Source: Parasedimentitalea huanghaiensis
GTDB lineage: Bacteria; Pseudomonadota; Alphaproteobacteria; Rhodobacterales; Rhodobacteraceae
Length of the DNA stretch: 44,133 bases
Reading direction: 5' to 3'
NCBI RefSeq assembly: GCF_009753675.1
Contig: NZ_WQLV01000022.1
Location: 1 to 44,133 of the forward strand
Shown here in pieces: positions 1-8,553 of this stretch. Under the pieces are notes generated by a model that was not told the DNA's origin, searched no databases, and saw only the letters and a program-made list of their open reading frames with translations. Each line of letters begins with the position of its first letter. Position 1 is the first letter of the stretch. The translations under genes were made by a program, and so were the position numbers.

Positions 1-1
1 A

Positions 2-163
2 CAAACCTATTATCGCTGGAAGAAGAAGTACGGCGGAATGGGCACAGAACAACTCAAGGAACTGAAGCGGCTCCAGAAGGAGAATGAGCGCCTGCGCCGG
101 GCAGTATCGGATCTGACCCTGGACAAATTGATCCTGTCGGAGGCCGCCAAGGGAAACTTCTGA
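2..163 (+). pseudogene. IS3-family OrfA, C-terminal fragment
   Basis: In frame 2 the first 160 bases encode the end of a small OrfA. The lysine-rich segment YYRWKKKYGGM is followed by a leucine-zipper-like stretch (LKRLQKENERLRRAV) and ends at TGA 161-163. This zipper before the OrfA stop is characteristic of IS3 OrfA proteins, where it mediates multimerisation. OrfB begins in the -1 frame around the OrfA stop, as expected for a programmed frameshift fusion. The 5' part lies outside the window. Confidence 0.8.
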
Positions 164-718
164 ACCCCTCGCGTCGCCGTGCTTGCATCGACCTTGTGCG
201 TAGCCAGATGAACGTTTCCGAACGTCGCGTTTGTCGCGTCTTGGGTCAACACCGATCCACGCAACGGTGATTACCACAGGGGCGTGCCGATGAAGACCGC
301 CTGGTCGCAGACATGATCGAGCTGACTCGCCAGTATGGTCGATACGGTTATCGCCGGATTGCAACTTTGCTGAGAGATGCGGGCTGGCAGGTGAATGACA
401 AACGTGTCGAACTCTTGTGGCGACGTGAGGGGCTGAAAGTGCCAATGAAACAACCGAAGAAGGGGCGGCTGTGGCTGAACGATGGATCTTGTGTCCGGCT
501 ACGCCCCGAATATCGCAATCATGTCTGGTCGTATGATTTCGTGCATCACCGTACTTACGATGGCAGGGCGTTCAGGACATTGAATATCCTGGATGAACAC
601 AGCCGGGAATGCCTGGCGATCCGCGTGAAGCGAAAGCTGAACTCGACCGAGGTCATCGACGCAGTGACGGACCTGTTCATTCTTGGCGGTGTGCCCGCAT
701 ACATTCGATCAGACAACG
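163..718 (+). pseudogene. IS3-family OrfB transposase, 5' part (interrupted)
   Basis: The frame reads from around 163 as NPSRRRACIDLVRSQMN, the usual start of OrfB. It meets an in-frame TGA at 268-270 where intact copies have a sense codon, then resumes with the HTH_21-like region (MIELTRQYGRYGYRRIATLL) and the rve integrase core. The first catalytic Asp lies in WSYDFVHH and the second in YIRSDN. The reading is cut at the codon after SDN by the nested IS110-family element. The remainder of the core, with the catalytic Glu, continues at 2349. Confidence 0.85.
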
Positions 719-916
719 TCCTATATTCGGAAAGTTTTGCTGGATCGGGCATCAGGTCAGGGTGCATCAGGCCATCCTGAGGCACTGTAATTATGGTCCC
801 AAGCGGGTTCCGCAGTCAAGAAGTGGTCTCACCCATAGCAAACACAGAGTACGCAGTTATGCGGCTCTCACCGTCCTTAAAACGAGATCACAAATTCCAA
901 GCGGAAGACCCAAACA

Positions 917-2212
917 TTATCTACGAGGTCGGTTCACGCCTCCACGGCCACTACAGAGAGAGGTCCTTCCGCCTGGGCTCACCCCTTCAAAGAAGGGGCG
1001 ATAGGGTTCGCCGTTTTTGACAATGGCATGCACAGTGCGCGCCATCTTTGCGGCAATTGCAGTATAGGCTTTGCGCCTGAGATGTTTATTGAATCTGTCG
1101 TGTGAGATGTAGCGTTCGTATTTGTCACGAAAGCTGTTGGCACGCTGGAGAATGGCGACCTGACCCGCCAACCATAGGGTTCGCCGCAAACGGGCGTTGC
1201 CGTATTTTGACAGTTTGGTTTGACCATGAAACATGCCGGACTGATATGTTGCCAGATCCATTCCACAGAATTTGAGAAACTGGCGGTGATGGCGGAAGCG
1301 ACGTAGATCACCAGCTTCTGCCAAGATCGTGAGGGCGTTGATCGGACCAACGCCGGGAACTGACGTCAGCAGTCGGTAATCTTCGTGATCCGACAAAAGG
1401 TCGTCGGCGCGCGCCTCAATCTCGTTACGTTGCCGAATAAGACTGCGACCCTCGCTCAGAACCAGGCGGAACATCCGGATTGCGTCAGACTTTTCAGATA
1501 CTGGCAATGCGACTGAAGCCTTAGCAGTCTCATATATATCTGAAAGCAATTGAGTTTTGGAAACTTTGCGGCCGACAACCTGCCATGCGACTTTGGTGAA
1601 CTCTTCCTTAGTGAGAGCCGTTATGAAATAGGGTGACGGAAACATCTCGAGGAACGCCAGGAACCAATCTGTGCGGGAGGAACGGTGAAACCGTTCCGCT
1701 TCCGGGAAATACAGCGGCAGATAGTGGGTCAGAATCCGGTGCCAGAGTTCGGTTTTGGATTTGGAAACGATGTCATGGGTTTTTGAAATCTCCTGAATAT
1801 CATTGGTGCCAAATGCCAGTGGGTCATGGAAAAACTGAACCAGCCCGATCTGTAACATATGAAGGATGACCTGCGCGTCCTTCGGGTCGTTCTTATCCCA
1901 ACTGTTGTTCAGGGCTTCACGGGTCCGGGCAAGAGCCACCGAAGAAACAAGCTTGAGCTCGAAACCGGCCTGACCAAGATGGTGAGCCAGAACTCTGTGA
2001 TAATTGCCCGTTGCCTCGAAAGCGATCCGGATCGGCCTTCTATAATCCATCAGCAAGGTGGTCAGCCGGTCGTAATCTTCGCGGGTGTTCTGAATGGTCA
2101 AGCGACGGCTGCGCTTCTTGCCTGGAACTTCGATCAAAATCTCGTGGCGATGTTTAGCGATATCAAGTGCTACCAGAACGGGCGCATCAGGTGTAATCTT
2201 GTGGTCGGTCAT
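917..2212 (-). CDS. IS110-family DEDD transposase
   Basis: This 431-residue protein is the transposase of the nested element. IS110-family enzymes use an N-terminal RuvC-like DEDD domain and a C-terminal Transposase_20 domain with a catalytic Ser, guided by an element-encoded RNA. The first acidic residue is in VALDIAKHRHEI, the next in IAFEATGNYH, and the DPKDA motif is present. The C-terminal domain shows LTSVPGVGPINALTILAEAG and KLSKYGNARLRRTLW. I chose the ATG at 2212 because AGGAG lies 8 bases upstream; a longer frame to 2323 would run through a hairpin-rich leader. No internal lesion is visible, so it may be active. Confidence 0.88.
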   Translation of the reverse strand: MTDHKITPDAPVLVALDIAKHRHEILIEVPGKKRSRRLTIQNTREDYDRLTTLLMDYRRPIRIAFEATGNYHRVLAHHLGQAGFELKLVSSVALARTREALNNSWDKNDPKDAQVILHMLQIGLVQFFHDPLAFGTNDIQEISKTHDIVSKSKTELWHRILTHYLPLYFPEAERFHRSSRTDWFLAFLEMFPSPYFITALTKEEFTKVAWQVVGRKVSKTQLLSDIYETAKASVALPVSEKSDAIRMFRLVLSEGRSLIRQRNEIEARADDLLSDHEDYRLLTSVPGVGPINALTILAEAGDLRRFRHHRQFLKFCGMDLATYQSGMFHGQTKLSKYGNARLRRTLWLAGQVAILQRANSFRDKYERYISHDRFNKHLRRKAYTAIAAKMARTVHAIVKNGEPYRPFFEGVSPGGRTSLCSGRGGVNRPRR

Positions 2213-2268
2213 AATCGGTCTCCTCTTCAGTGTGATTTGCACAAAACCACTGTAGAGACCCGAGGTCC

Positions 2269-2320
2269 GGTTATGGCCAACTGCTCCGCTCGATGAGCGG
2301 CTCCGCAGGTCGCCATAACC
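2269..2320 (-). other. Nested stem-loop upstream of the IS110-family transposase
   Basis: GGTTATGGC (2269-2277) pairs with GCCATAACC (2312-2320). A second stem, CCGCT/AGCGG (2286-2290 and 2296-2300), sits inside it. The structure lies between the transposase start and the right-hand subterminal repeat. It could be part of an element-encoded RNA or could protect the transposase gene from read-through. The choice cannot be made from sequence. Confidence 0.5.
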
Positions 2321-2348
2321 CATAAATCAACGTGTTTCCGAAGGTGCT

Positions 2349-2643
2349 ACGGTCCCGAGTTTATTGCGGAAGCGGTTAGAAACTGGATCAAAGCCGTTGG
2401 GGCCAAGACGGCCTACATTGAGCCTGGATCGCCCTGGGAGAACGGATACTGCGAGAGCTTCAACGGCGAATGCGAGACGAATTGCTGAACGGTGAAATCT
2501 TCTACTCGCTACGTGAGGCGCAAATCATCATCGAAAGCTGGAGGAACCACTACAACACCAAACGACCACATAGTGCTCTGGGATACTGTCCACCCGCGCC
2601 AGAGGTCATCCTCCAGAAGGTCCAAGGGCCGACAATGCACTAA
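2349..2643 (+). pseudogene. IS3-family OrfB transposase, 3' part (frameshifted)
   Basis: The reading GPEFIAEAVRNWIKAVG followed by SPWENGYCESFNG continues directly from the SDN motif lost at 718 and supplies the catalytic Glu of the DDE triad. One base is missing near 2467, where GGC GAA should read GGC CGA A. This ends the frame early at a TGA. In the corrected frame the C-terminus runs through RDELLNGEIFYSL and NTKRPHSALGY to TAA 2641-2643. The match across the gap shows that about 1.63 kb was inserted cleanly into an IS3 copy. Confidence 0.85.
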
Positions 2644-2690
2644 CTTTCAAACTGGACCACTTAAGTGGGGCTGCTCACAGAGGAAAAGAC

Positions 2691-2801
2691 AAAAACGCCA
2701 GCGCGGGTAAAAAGCCACGTACAATCTTATGCATAGGAGGCAAAATCCGGATCAATTCTAAATTGATCGTAAAGAAACCGTCAAATCTCAACCTGTCAAC
2801 C
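2691..2801 (-). pseudogene. Remnant of a second toxin-gene 5' end (promoter and signal-peptide start)
   Basis: These 111 bases match 19470-19579, the start region of the large SpvB/RHS gene, with only a handful of differences and in the same orientation. The copy includes the promoter (TTGACG at 2779-2784 and TAGAAT at 2755-2760, minus strand), the ATG at 2732-2734, and the signal-peptide codons MHKIVRGFLPALAF. The reading then diverges and stops close to the IS3 end. A second copy of the toxin gene, or the other end of a recombination event, once lay here. Confidence 0.8.
2755..2784 (-). promoter_or_regulatory. Sigma70-type promoter with overlapping palindrome (remnant copy)
   Basis: On the minus strand the -35 is TTGACG (2779-2784) and the -10 is TAGAAT (2755-2760), with an 18-bp spacer. 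The -10 is covered by a perfect inverted repeat at 2751-2767, ATCAATT-CTA-AATTGAT, which looks like an operator. The same arrangement is kept in front of the intact toxin gene at 19534-19563. Confidence 0.6.
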
Positions 2802-2959
2802 TAAAGTATAGCCGTCGACGCCAGAATATCGCAGTTTACCTTAGAGTTTTCCTTGATTGTAAGGCGGGCGGTTAAAGAACTACTCACAAACAAGATGATG
2901 CCAGCGTGGTAAATCTAGAACGCACTTGGTCAGTAGTTGGTGCCCCCGCTAAGCAAAAC

Positions 2960-4348
2960 CTAGCTTTCACCGCTTACAAATTGAGAACGTAATCTGCGAT
3001 CCCGACCAGAAACTTCCAACGTCTGGCCCAACACTCCTCGTAACACATCCCGAACGATATACTCCGGCACCCCCAAATCCACTAACCGGGTCACGGCGCC
3101 CTGTGGGGAGTTGGTGTGCAGCGTCGACAGCACCATGCGCCCAACCAGCGCAGCGCGGCATGCAATTTCGGCAGTCTCCTGATCACGGATCTCGCCTATC
3201 ATGATCACATTTGGGTCCTGCCGCAAAAACGCCCGCAGAGCCTTAGCAAAGGTCATACCGATCTCTTCATGCACCTGAACCTGCTCAATCCCAGGTAAAT
3301 TATATTCCACAGGGTCTTCGATTGTCAGAATTTTACGATCGTCGCGGTTAAGATGGGAGAGCGCAGTATACAATGTTGTGGTCTTGCCTGATCCGGTTGG
3401 TCCAGTGACCAGAAATAACCCGCTGGGCTGTTCTATCACAGATTTGATTTGCTGGGTGATTTCACCGTTGAACCCTAGTTGCGCCCAGCCTAGCCGCAGT
3501 GCCTTGGGGTCGAGCACCCGCGCAACGATGCTCTCACCATAGGCGGTGGGAACCGAAGAGACGCGAAAATCAATTTTGCGGCCAGCTAGGTTTAATGTAA
3601 TGCGCCCATCTTGTGGCAGTCGGCGTTCAGACACATTCATTGAGGCCATCACCTTGACCCGAGCTAGGATCGATTTCGCATCCAGCCCCCTGTCAACTAG
3701 TTGAGACTTCAACAGACCATGTACCCTAAATCTGATACGCAACCCGTCTTCCTGAGCTTCAAAATGAATATCGGATGCACCTAGAGCCACCGCATCGTCA
3801 AACATCGAAGACACGAAGCGGATGACTGGACCGTCGCTCTCATCGCTCCGTGCCGCCTGCTGGTCAATTTGGCGCTGCTGATCCGAAGTCAAAGCGTGGT
3901 CATCCCCTCCCTGTGATGCGGACAACATCGTTCTGACAACCCGTGCCGAAGTAACCGCAAAAATCACACCACCATCCAGATGGAAGTTCAGCTCGTCTTG
4001 GATTGCCTTGTCGCAAGGTTTGCTAAGAAGGATCAGAGGGGGCCCCTGTGGCGCAAGCACAGGAGCCAGCGCGTTAGAGCTGCAGTAGTTAGGCGACAGT
4101 AAGCCCAGCCGTGTGGTATCCAGTCGGTAATCCGAGATGTCTACGACGTAGCGCAACCCGGCCAATTCAGCGACATGCGGAAGTAGCGTGTCCTCTTCTA
4201 TCAATCCTAGTTTGAGAAGAGCCCTGTCTAGTGTAATAGCTTCGCTAATAGTTACAGACAGACCTCTCTCAACATCGACTTCACTGAGAAGTTCGTTGGC
4301 TAACAGCAGATCTGCTAAATCCTGGTTCGTGGTTGTCGAAGAAATCAT
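2960..4348 (-). CDS. gspE: Type II secretion ATPase GspE (C-terminally short)
   Basis: GspE is the cytoplasmic hexameric ATPase that drives pseudopilus assembly. The 462-residue product has an N-terminal N1E/MshEN-like region (about 1-130), a linker, and the PulE ATPase core. The core shows a Walker A GPTGSGKT (about 316-323), an Asp box TIEDPVEY, a Walker B IMIGEIRD (about 382-389), and a His box LSTLHTN. After GVLGQTL the protein ends within about 20 residues. The tetracysteine zinc motif and final C-terminal segment of classical GspE are missing, and no neighbouring frame restores them. I chose the ATG at 4348; the frame opens further upstream only from a TTG that overlaps the divergent gspL. 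RBS support is weak. Confidence 0.85.
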   Translation of the reverse strand: MISSTTTNQDLADLLLANELLSEVDVERGLSVTISEAITLDRALLKLGLIEEDTLLPHVAELAGLRYVVDISDYRLDTTRLGLLSPNYCSSNALAPVLAPQGPPLILLSKPCDKAIQDELNFHLDGGVIFAVTSARVVRTMLSASQGGDDHALTSDQQRQIDQQAARSDESDGPVIRFVSSMFDDAVALGASDIHFEAQEDGLRIRFRVHGLLKSQLVDRGLDAKSILARVKVMASMNVSERRLPQDGRITLNLAGRKIDFRVSSVPTAYGESIVARVLDPKALRLGWAQLGFNGEITQQIKSVIEQPSGLFLVTGPTGSGKTTTLYTALSHLNRDDRKILTIEDPVEYNLPGIEQVQVHEEIGMTFAKALRAFLRQDPNVIMIGEIRDQETAEIACRAALVGRMVLSTLHTNSPQGAVTRLVDLGVPEYIVRDVLRGVLGQTLEVSGRDRRLRSQFVSGES

Positions 4349-4435
4349 AAAGGTAACTTGGATGCGCGTTGAATTTTTCTCTATAGGTTGTACCAGACTT
4401 ACGACCAAGTTCTGGAAATTGAAAGATTACGTTTA

Positions 4436-5419
4436 ATGACCTCTCATTTTGCCCGTTGGGCTGGATTGCTCACACGGACACCCCTAATCGGCTTAATACG
4501 TTGGATCTATCTGCCAGGCTTTGCACGACAATGGTCAACTAAAATCCATACTGATACCATTCAACCGGACGCCTCCTCATTCATGGCAATCAAAACGGGG
4601 GATTTAATCGATCTTGAACTCGGAGAGCCGTTGTTTCTAACAAAGCGTATCCCTCTCCCCGTCGCGGCTAAGAAAAACCTTAACAAAATCATTGATATGC
4701 AGATTAAGCAGTCCACCCCCGGCCGAGGTGAGAATGTGGTGTGGAGATCAATATTTGCTAACAAATCAAAACAGGAAATCGAAGTTAGAGTTGCTCTTGT
4801 TAAAAGGCCAGTATTGGTGAAGCTCGAAGCCGATGTTGCGGCACGAGGTGCCCAACTGAGAACCGTAAGGCTAGCCAACTTTCCACGGGTCAAACCCTTG
4901 CTAGATAATAGACAAACGACAGACAGGGGCCGACGATTTTGGAGCTATATTATCGCCAGTGCCAGCGTTGTATTTTGCATGCTTATTCTTGTACAAACCA
5001 GCGCAAACCTCAAAGCACAGAATAACCAAGTGCAACTCCTGCAAGACAAAAAGACCAGCCTTGAGCGGGAGGCAGTGCAATTACGAAAACGGCTCGATCA
5101 AAGTAACGCCAATTTCGCAGAAATCTCACAAGATATTCACCTTTTCGAAGCTGGCTTCCTGCGCCTCCCCTTAATCTTGGATCTCACCCAGACCCTAGAT
5201 GACAGTACATGGATTTCTAACCTCTCACTTAACACCGAGGCACTCAATATTTCCGGATTTTCGGGCAGAGAGATAACTACGATCATATCTGATCTACGTG
5301 CGCTGTCATGGGTCAGCGGGGTTGAACTTCAGGGCCCAATCTCATTTGATAGCTTTTCACGGCGTAATCGGTTTGATCTCTCGATTGAGCTCGAAGGCAT
5401 GGAAGATATAGCCAAATGA
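4436..5419 (+). CDS. gspL: GspL-like inner-membrane type II secretion protein
   Basis: This 327-residue protein heads the forward T2SS operon and is divergent from gspE. GspL is the inner-membrane assembly factor that recruits GspE and partners GspM. The layout fits: a cytoplasmic region of about 170 residues, one membrane segment (about 170-189, YIIASASVVFCMLILV), a coiled coil rich in Q/K/E, and a periplasmic PilN/GspL-like C-terminal domain. It is shorter than enterobacterial GspL, so the actin-like cytoplasmic domain is reduced. The ATG at 4436 is preferred over an in-frame TTG at 4388, which would overlap the gspE start. The stop overlaps the gspM start (ATGA). Confidence 0.7.
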   Translation: MTSHFARWAGLLTRTPLIGLIRWIYLPGFARQWSTKIHTDTIQPDASSFMAIKTGDLIDLELGEPLFLTKRIPLPVAAKKNLNKIIDMQIKQSTPGRGENVVWRSIFANKSKQEIEVRVALVKRPVLVKLEADVAARGAQLRTVRLANFPRVKPLLDNRQTTDRGRRFWSYIIASASVVFCMLILVQTSANLKAQNNQVQLLQDKKTSLEREAVQLRKRLDQSNANFAEISQDIHLFEAGFLRLPLILDLTQTLDDSTWISNLSLNTEALNISGFSGREITTIISDLRALSWVSGVELQGPISFDSFSRRNRFDLSIELEGMEDIAK

Positions 5420-5955
5420 TAGATCTACGTTCACTTCTCCCAGTTTTTGTAACTGTGATGTCCATGGCGATCGTCGGCTACCTCTTGTTGATCTACCCCG
5501 TTTATGGGCGAGGAGAGCAGCTACGTCAAAGCGCAGTTCAACTTCGGCATGAAATCAAGGCGTTGCAGACAAGGATAACTGCCTTGCAAACAGATGAAGC
5601 TACGGTTGAGTTCCCCAAGAAATTACTATGGATAGCTCCATCAGAAGCAGATGCTGAAATCTCTTTTCAGGACACAATCGTGAGATTGGCAGAGTCACTT
5701 AGATTAAGCCTTTCAAGTTTTGGCCCCCAAAAACCATTTGAAAGGACAACACACAAAACAATCTCCTCGGATCTGGAAGGGAACGGTAATCTCCAGGATT
5801 TCTATGCTTTCTTAGCGTCTGTTGAGAAACTTTCGCCAAGAGTAACCATCGCAACAATGCGGGTTCGTCCAAACCCTGGACCAGATTCTTCAGCCGAAAA
5901 CGTTGAGGTCTATTTTCAGATTTCTTTGTGGGCATTCTGGGAGGAATTGAGTTGA
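5416..5955 (+). CDS. gspM: GspM-like type II secretion protein
   Basis: The product has 179 residues with a short cytoplasmic N-terminus, one membrane anchor (about 8-27, LPVFVTVMSMAIVGYLLLIY), a helical stretch predicted to be coiled coil, and a small periplasmic domain. This is the architecture of GspM, which pairs with GspL in the inner-membrane platform. Its ATG overlaps the gspL stop by 4 nt and its own stop overlaps the next start, so translation is probably coupled. Sequence identity to GspM families is low by eye, and the assignment leans on position and topology. Confidence 0.65.
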   Translation: MIDLRSLLPVFVTVMSMAIVGYLLLIYPVYGRGEQLRQSAVQLRHEIKALQTRITALQTDEATVEFPKKLLWIAPSEADAEISFQDTIVRLAESLRLSLSSFGPQKPFERTTHKTISSDLEGNGNLQDFYAFLASVEKLSPRVTIATMRVRPNPGPDSSAENVEVYFQISLWAFWEELS

Positions 5956-6488
5956 AACGGCTTCGAAGATTGCTTCCACCCCCTTTGATGATTCTAATGG
6001 TGTTTCTAGTGTTCTGGATCGCCCTTGGAAGCCCAGTCACTTCACAATATGAAAGCCCGGTTACAGAAAAGAGTACTTCAGGAGCTATCGCAGCCAACTC
6101 AAACACCGGAGTATTCGACCTTCAGTCGCCAGGAATTTATTCAGAAACACTTGAACGTGCAAACCTGCGTCCGCTGTTTTCGGAAACCCGCCGGGAACCC
6201 GCAGCAATTTCGGCTCCCAAAGAAGAACCAATAATTGCTGACGTAGAACCGCAAGAAACTGATATTGAAGAGCCCCCAGCAATGCCTCTCCCGCCACAAC
6301 TTGAATATCGAGGCTTCATGAAGTCAAGCTCTTCGATCCGCGCTCTTTTGTCAGACATTCAAACTGGAGAAGAAAACTGGGTTTCTAAAGGAGACGTGAT
6401 TTCCCAGTGGCGTGTTGCCAAAGTGTCAAACATTCAAGTTCATCTGCAACTTGAAGACTTTGTACATATTGTTGAAATCAATCGTTAA
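5952..6488 (+). CDS. gspC: GspC-like type II secretion protein
   Basis: This 178-residue protein has one N-terminal membrane segment (LMILMVFLVFWIAL), a low-complexity acidic and proline-rich periplasmic linker, and a compact C-terminal beta domain (about 118-178, starting LEYRGFMKSSSSIRALLSD). The domain resembles the homology region that GspC/PilP proteins use to contact the secretin. I chose the TTG at 5952 because GGGAGG lies 7 bases upstream and the codon overlaps the gspM stop (TTGA). A GTG at 5928 is the alternative. It has no PDZ domain, as in short GspC variants. It sits directly before the secretin gene, as gspC usually does. Confidence 0.6.
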   Translation: MKRLRRLLPPPLMILMVFLVFWIALGSPVTSQYESPVTEKSTSGAIAANSNTGVFDLQSPGIYSETLERANLRPLFSETRREPAAISAPKEEPIIADVEPQETDIEEPPAMPLPPQLEYRGFMKSSSSIRALLSDIQTGEENWVSKGDVISQWRVAKVSNIQVHLQLEDFVHIVEINR

Positions 6489-6525
6489 GAGTAGAGGGAA
6501 GGTGAAGTTCTAGGGTGAAGTAAAA

Positions 6526-8544
6526 ATGCTTAGATTAATATGCGCGTCACTCATCCTAATGTTAACGTCTTGCACTGAAACTACCACCACCAGTTCGGGA
6601 ATTTTTGGCGATGATGTGACTGTCGAACGAGACCCCCTCATTTCAAGGAACTCTGAATTTTCCGGTCAAAATGAAGGGGGGGTTCGCCCAGGTGCAATGT
6701 CGCGAGGAACAGATCAATTCTTGAACCCAGCGGACGGCCGCAACCAAAATAGATCGCAAGCAATTGTAGTCCCTAGGGACGGGAAGCTTGTTGAGGTATC
6801 GCTGGTAAATGCAAGTATTTCTTCAGCTGCCCAAGCCGTTCTTGGAGATGCTTTGAAAAAACAGTTTACTGTTAGCGACCAGGTGAATGGCACGGTAACC
6901 ATCCAATCTACGGGGCCTATTCCAAAGGACGCATTGCTTGAACTGTTTTCAGCAGCTCTCTCCGCTAATGGAGCACGAATTGAAAAAAGCGGCAAAGTTC
7001 TCAAAATCGTACCCGGTACCACTGGTAATCGAACTTTTCGACTCGCTTCCAGCGGCGTTGGAAACGGTGCCTCCATCATAGTTGCACCATTGGAGTACAT
7101 TTCTTCCGCGCAAATGGTAAATCTACTTCAGCCCCTAGTTGCAGAAGGGCTAACAGCTATCGCAGACAAACGGCGTAACTTGATCATGATGACTGGCACT
7201 CCAGCCCAATTGGAAGCCGCGCTGGATGCGCTGAACCTCTTTGACGTGGATGTTCTTTCTGGGAAATCCATTGCACTTGTAGAGCTAAACTCGGCTGACC
7301 CTGAAGCGATAGTAGATGAACTCAAGGTTATTTTCGAAAATGAAGAAGGTGGAAACCTAGAAGGCGTTGTAGAGTTCATCCCAAACAAACGACTAGGTTC
7401 AGTATTAATCATTTCATCTCGCTCTCGGTACCTCCCAACTGCTCAAAAGTGGATCAGGGAACTTGACCGCACGGCGAGTGGTGCAAGTCGATACATCGAA
7501 ACGTATGAGCTGCAAAACCGGAGCGCGACAGATGTGGCTCCAATACTTAGCAGCCTTCTTGCAAGTGAAGCCAGCACATCGGGCGAGAGCCAGTCTCAGA
7601 CTTCCGCGAACACTGGAAGTACAGGTTCGCGCGTGGCCGCAGATAAAGCCCGAAACTCACTACTGATCAAAGCAACACGTAGTGAACATCGTGAGGTGCG
7701 CGCGCTCCTAAATGAAATCGACAGCAGTCCACAACAAGTTATGCTTGAAGCCACTATTGCAGAGGTGACTTTGAACGACGAGATCGGTCTTGGCGTGCGT
7801 TGGTTTTTTGAAACTGGAAATTTTGATTTCACCTTCTCTGACAACGACAGCGGAAGCGTAAACAGTAGTTTCCCTGGTTTTTCGGCAGTTTTCGGATCCA
7901 ACAGTGCTGCTGCGGCTATCAATGCCTTGGCCGGTGTAACAGACGTGAAGATCATCTCATCGCCGACGCTGATGGTTTTAGACAACGAAGAAGCCATACT
8001 GCAGATCGGCGACCAGGTCCCCATTGCAACGCAATCCTCCACCTCTAACTCGGATGGGAATGCCCCAACAATTACTACAATCGAATATCGCGATACCGGA
8101 GTAATTCTAACTGTAAAGCCAAGTATAAATCGCAACGGTCGCGTTGTGTTGGACATATCGCAAGAGATTAGCACCGTATCCGAAACGGTAACCTCAGGCA
8201 TAGACTCACCTACTATTCGCCAACGAAAGATTGCCACCAACGTTTTACTAAACGACGGCACAACGTTAGCGTTGGGTGGGCTTGTGCAAGAAAGCGACTC
8301 TACAACGGTCAGCAAGATACCAGGATTGGGAGATATCCCTGTCGCAGGCAGTCTGTTCCGGAACACCAACAGCAAGAAACGTCGGACTGAACTCCTCATT
8401 CTTATCCGTCCGCGTGTAGTACATACGGAAAACGATGCTCGAACGGTAACTGAGCATTGGCGAAATAAATTGTCTGGCTCAAATTCAATCCTAAGGACAG
8501 GCCTCGGAAATCCAAGGCATCAGATTAGTGAAATACTAAAGTAA
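6526..8544 (+). CDS. gspD: Type II secretion secretin GspD (lipoprotein)
   Basis: The 672-residue product forms the outer-membrane gate of the T2SS. A lipobox, LMLTSC, gives lipidation at Cys16, which suggests a pilotin-independent, self-piloting secretin. An N0-type domain follows (about 85-160), then N1-N3-like repeats. The C-terminal secretin domain contains VMLEATIAEVTLNDEIGLGV, VPIATQ, YRDTGVILTVKP, and the signature region LGGLVQESDSTTVSKIPGLG before a LLILIRPRVV strand. The length is normal for the family. It lies 37 bp after gspC with a purine-rich leader, in the middle of the forward operon. Confidence 0.93.
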   Translation: MLRLICASLILMLTSCTETTTTSSGIFGDDVTVERDPLISRNSEFSGQNEGGVRPGAMSRGTDQFLNPADGRNQNRSQAIVVPRDGKLVEVSLVNASISSAAQAVLGDALKKQFTVSDQVNGTVTIQSTGPIPKDALLELFSAALSANGARIEKSGKVLKIVPGTTGNRTFRLASSGVGNGASIIVAPLEYISSAQMVNLLQPLVAEGLTAIADKRRNLIMMTGTPAQLEAALDALNLFDVDVLSGKSIALVELNSADPEAIVDELKVIFENEEGGNLEGVVEFIPNKRLGSVLIISSRSRYLPTAQKWIRELDRTASGASRYIETYELQNRSATDVAPILSSLLASEASTSGESQSQTSANTGSTGSRVAADKARNSLLIKATRSEHREVRALLNEIDSSPQQVMLEATIAEVTLNDEIGLGVRWFFETGNFDFTFSDNDSGSVNSSFPGFSAVFGSNSAAAAINALAGVTDVKIISSPTLMVLDNEEAILQIGDQVPIATQSSTSNSDGNAPTITTIEYRDTGVILTVKPSINRNGRVVLDISQEISTVSETVTSGIDSPTIRQRKIATNVLLNDGTTLALGGLVQESDSTTVSKIPGLGDIPVAGSLFRNTNSKKRRTELLILIRPRVVHTENDARTVTEHWRNKLSGSNSILRTGLGNPRHQISEILK

Positions 8545-8553
8545 ACTACTGAC

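Larger units (their letters stand above)
716..2348 (-). mobile_element. IS110-family element, IS1111 subgroup type, nested in the IS3 element
   Basis: The flanking IS3 sequence ends with GACAACG at the left and resumes with ACGGTCCCGAG at the right, so at most ACG is shared and there is no normal target duplication. An 8-bp inverted repeat, TTCGGAAA at 726-733 and its complement at 2335-2342, lies several bases inside each end. Subterminal rather than terminal repeats are a hallmark of the IS1111 subgroup. The only gene is the minus-strand DEDD transposase. Non-coding stretches of about 180 bp (left, downstream of the gene) and 130 bp (right, upstream) remain. Confidence 0.8.
1..2680. mobile_element. 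IS3-family element, decayed and interrupted (5' end outside the window)
   Basis: The element contains the 3' end of orfA, an orfB split in two, and a terminal sequence ending in ...GGGGCTGCTCACA near 2679. The CA end is typical of IS3-family termini. Three lesions are visible: an in-frame TGA at 268-270 in orfB, a nested IS110-family element at about 716-2348, and a one-base loss near 2467 that shifts the frame. It therefore cannot make an active transposase. Its right end abuts a remnant of a toxin-gene 5' end at 2691, so it probably inserted into, or recombined within, that gene. Confidence 0.85.

Noticed and set aside
7596-8399. Minus-strand frame of 267 codons antisense to gspD
   Set aside because: It lies wholly within the secretin coding region and has no family features; the secretin frame is certain.
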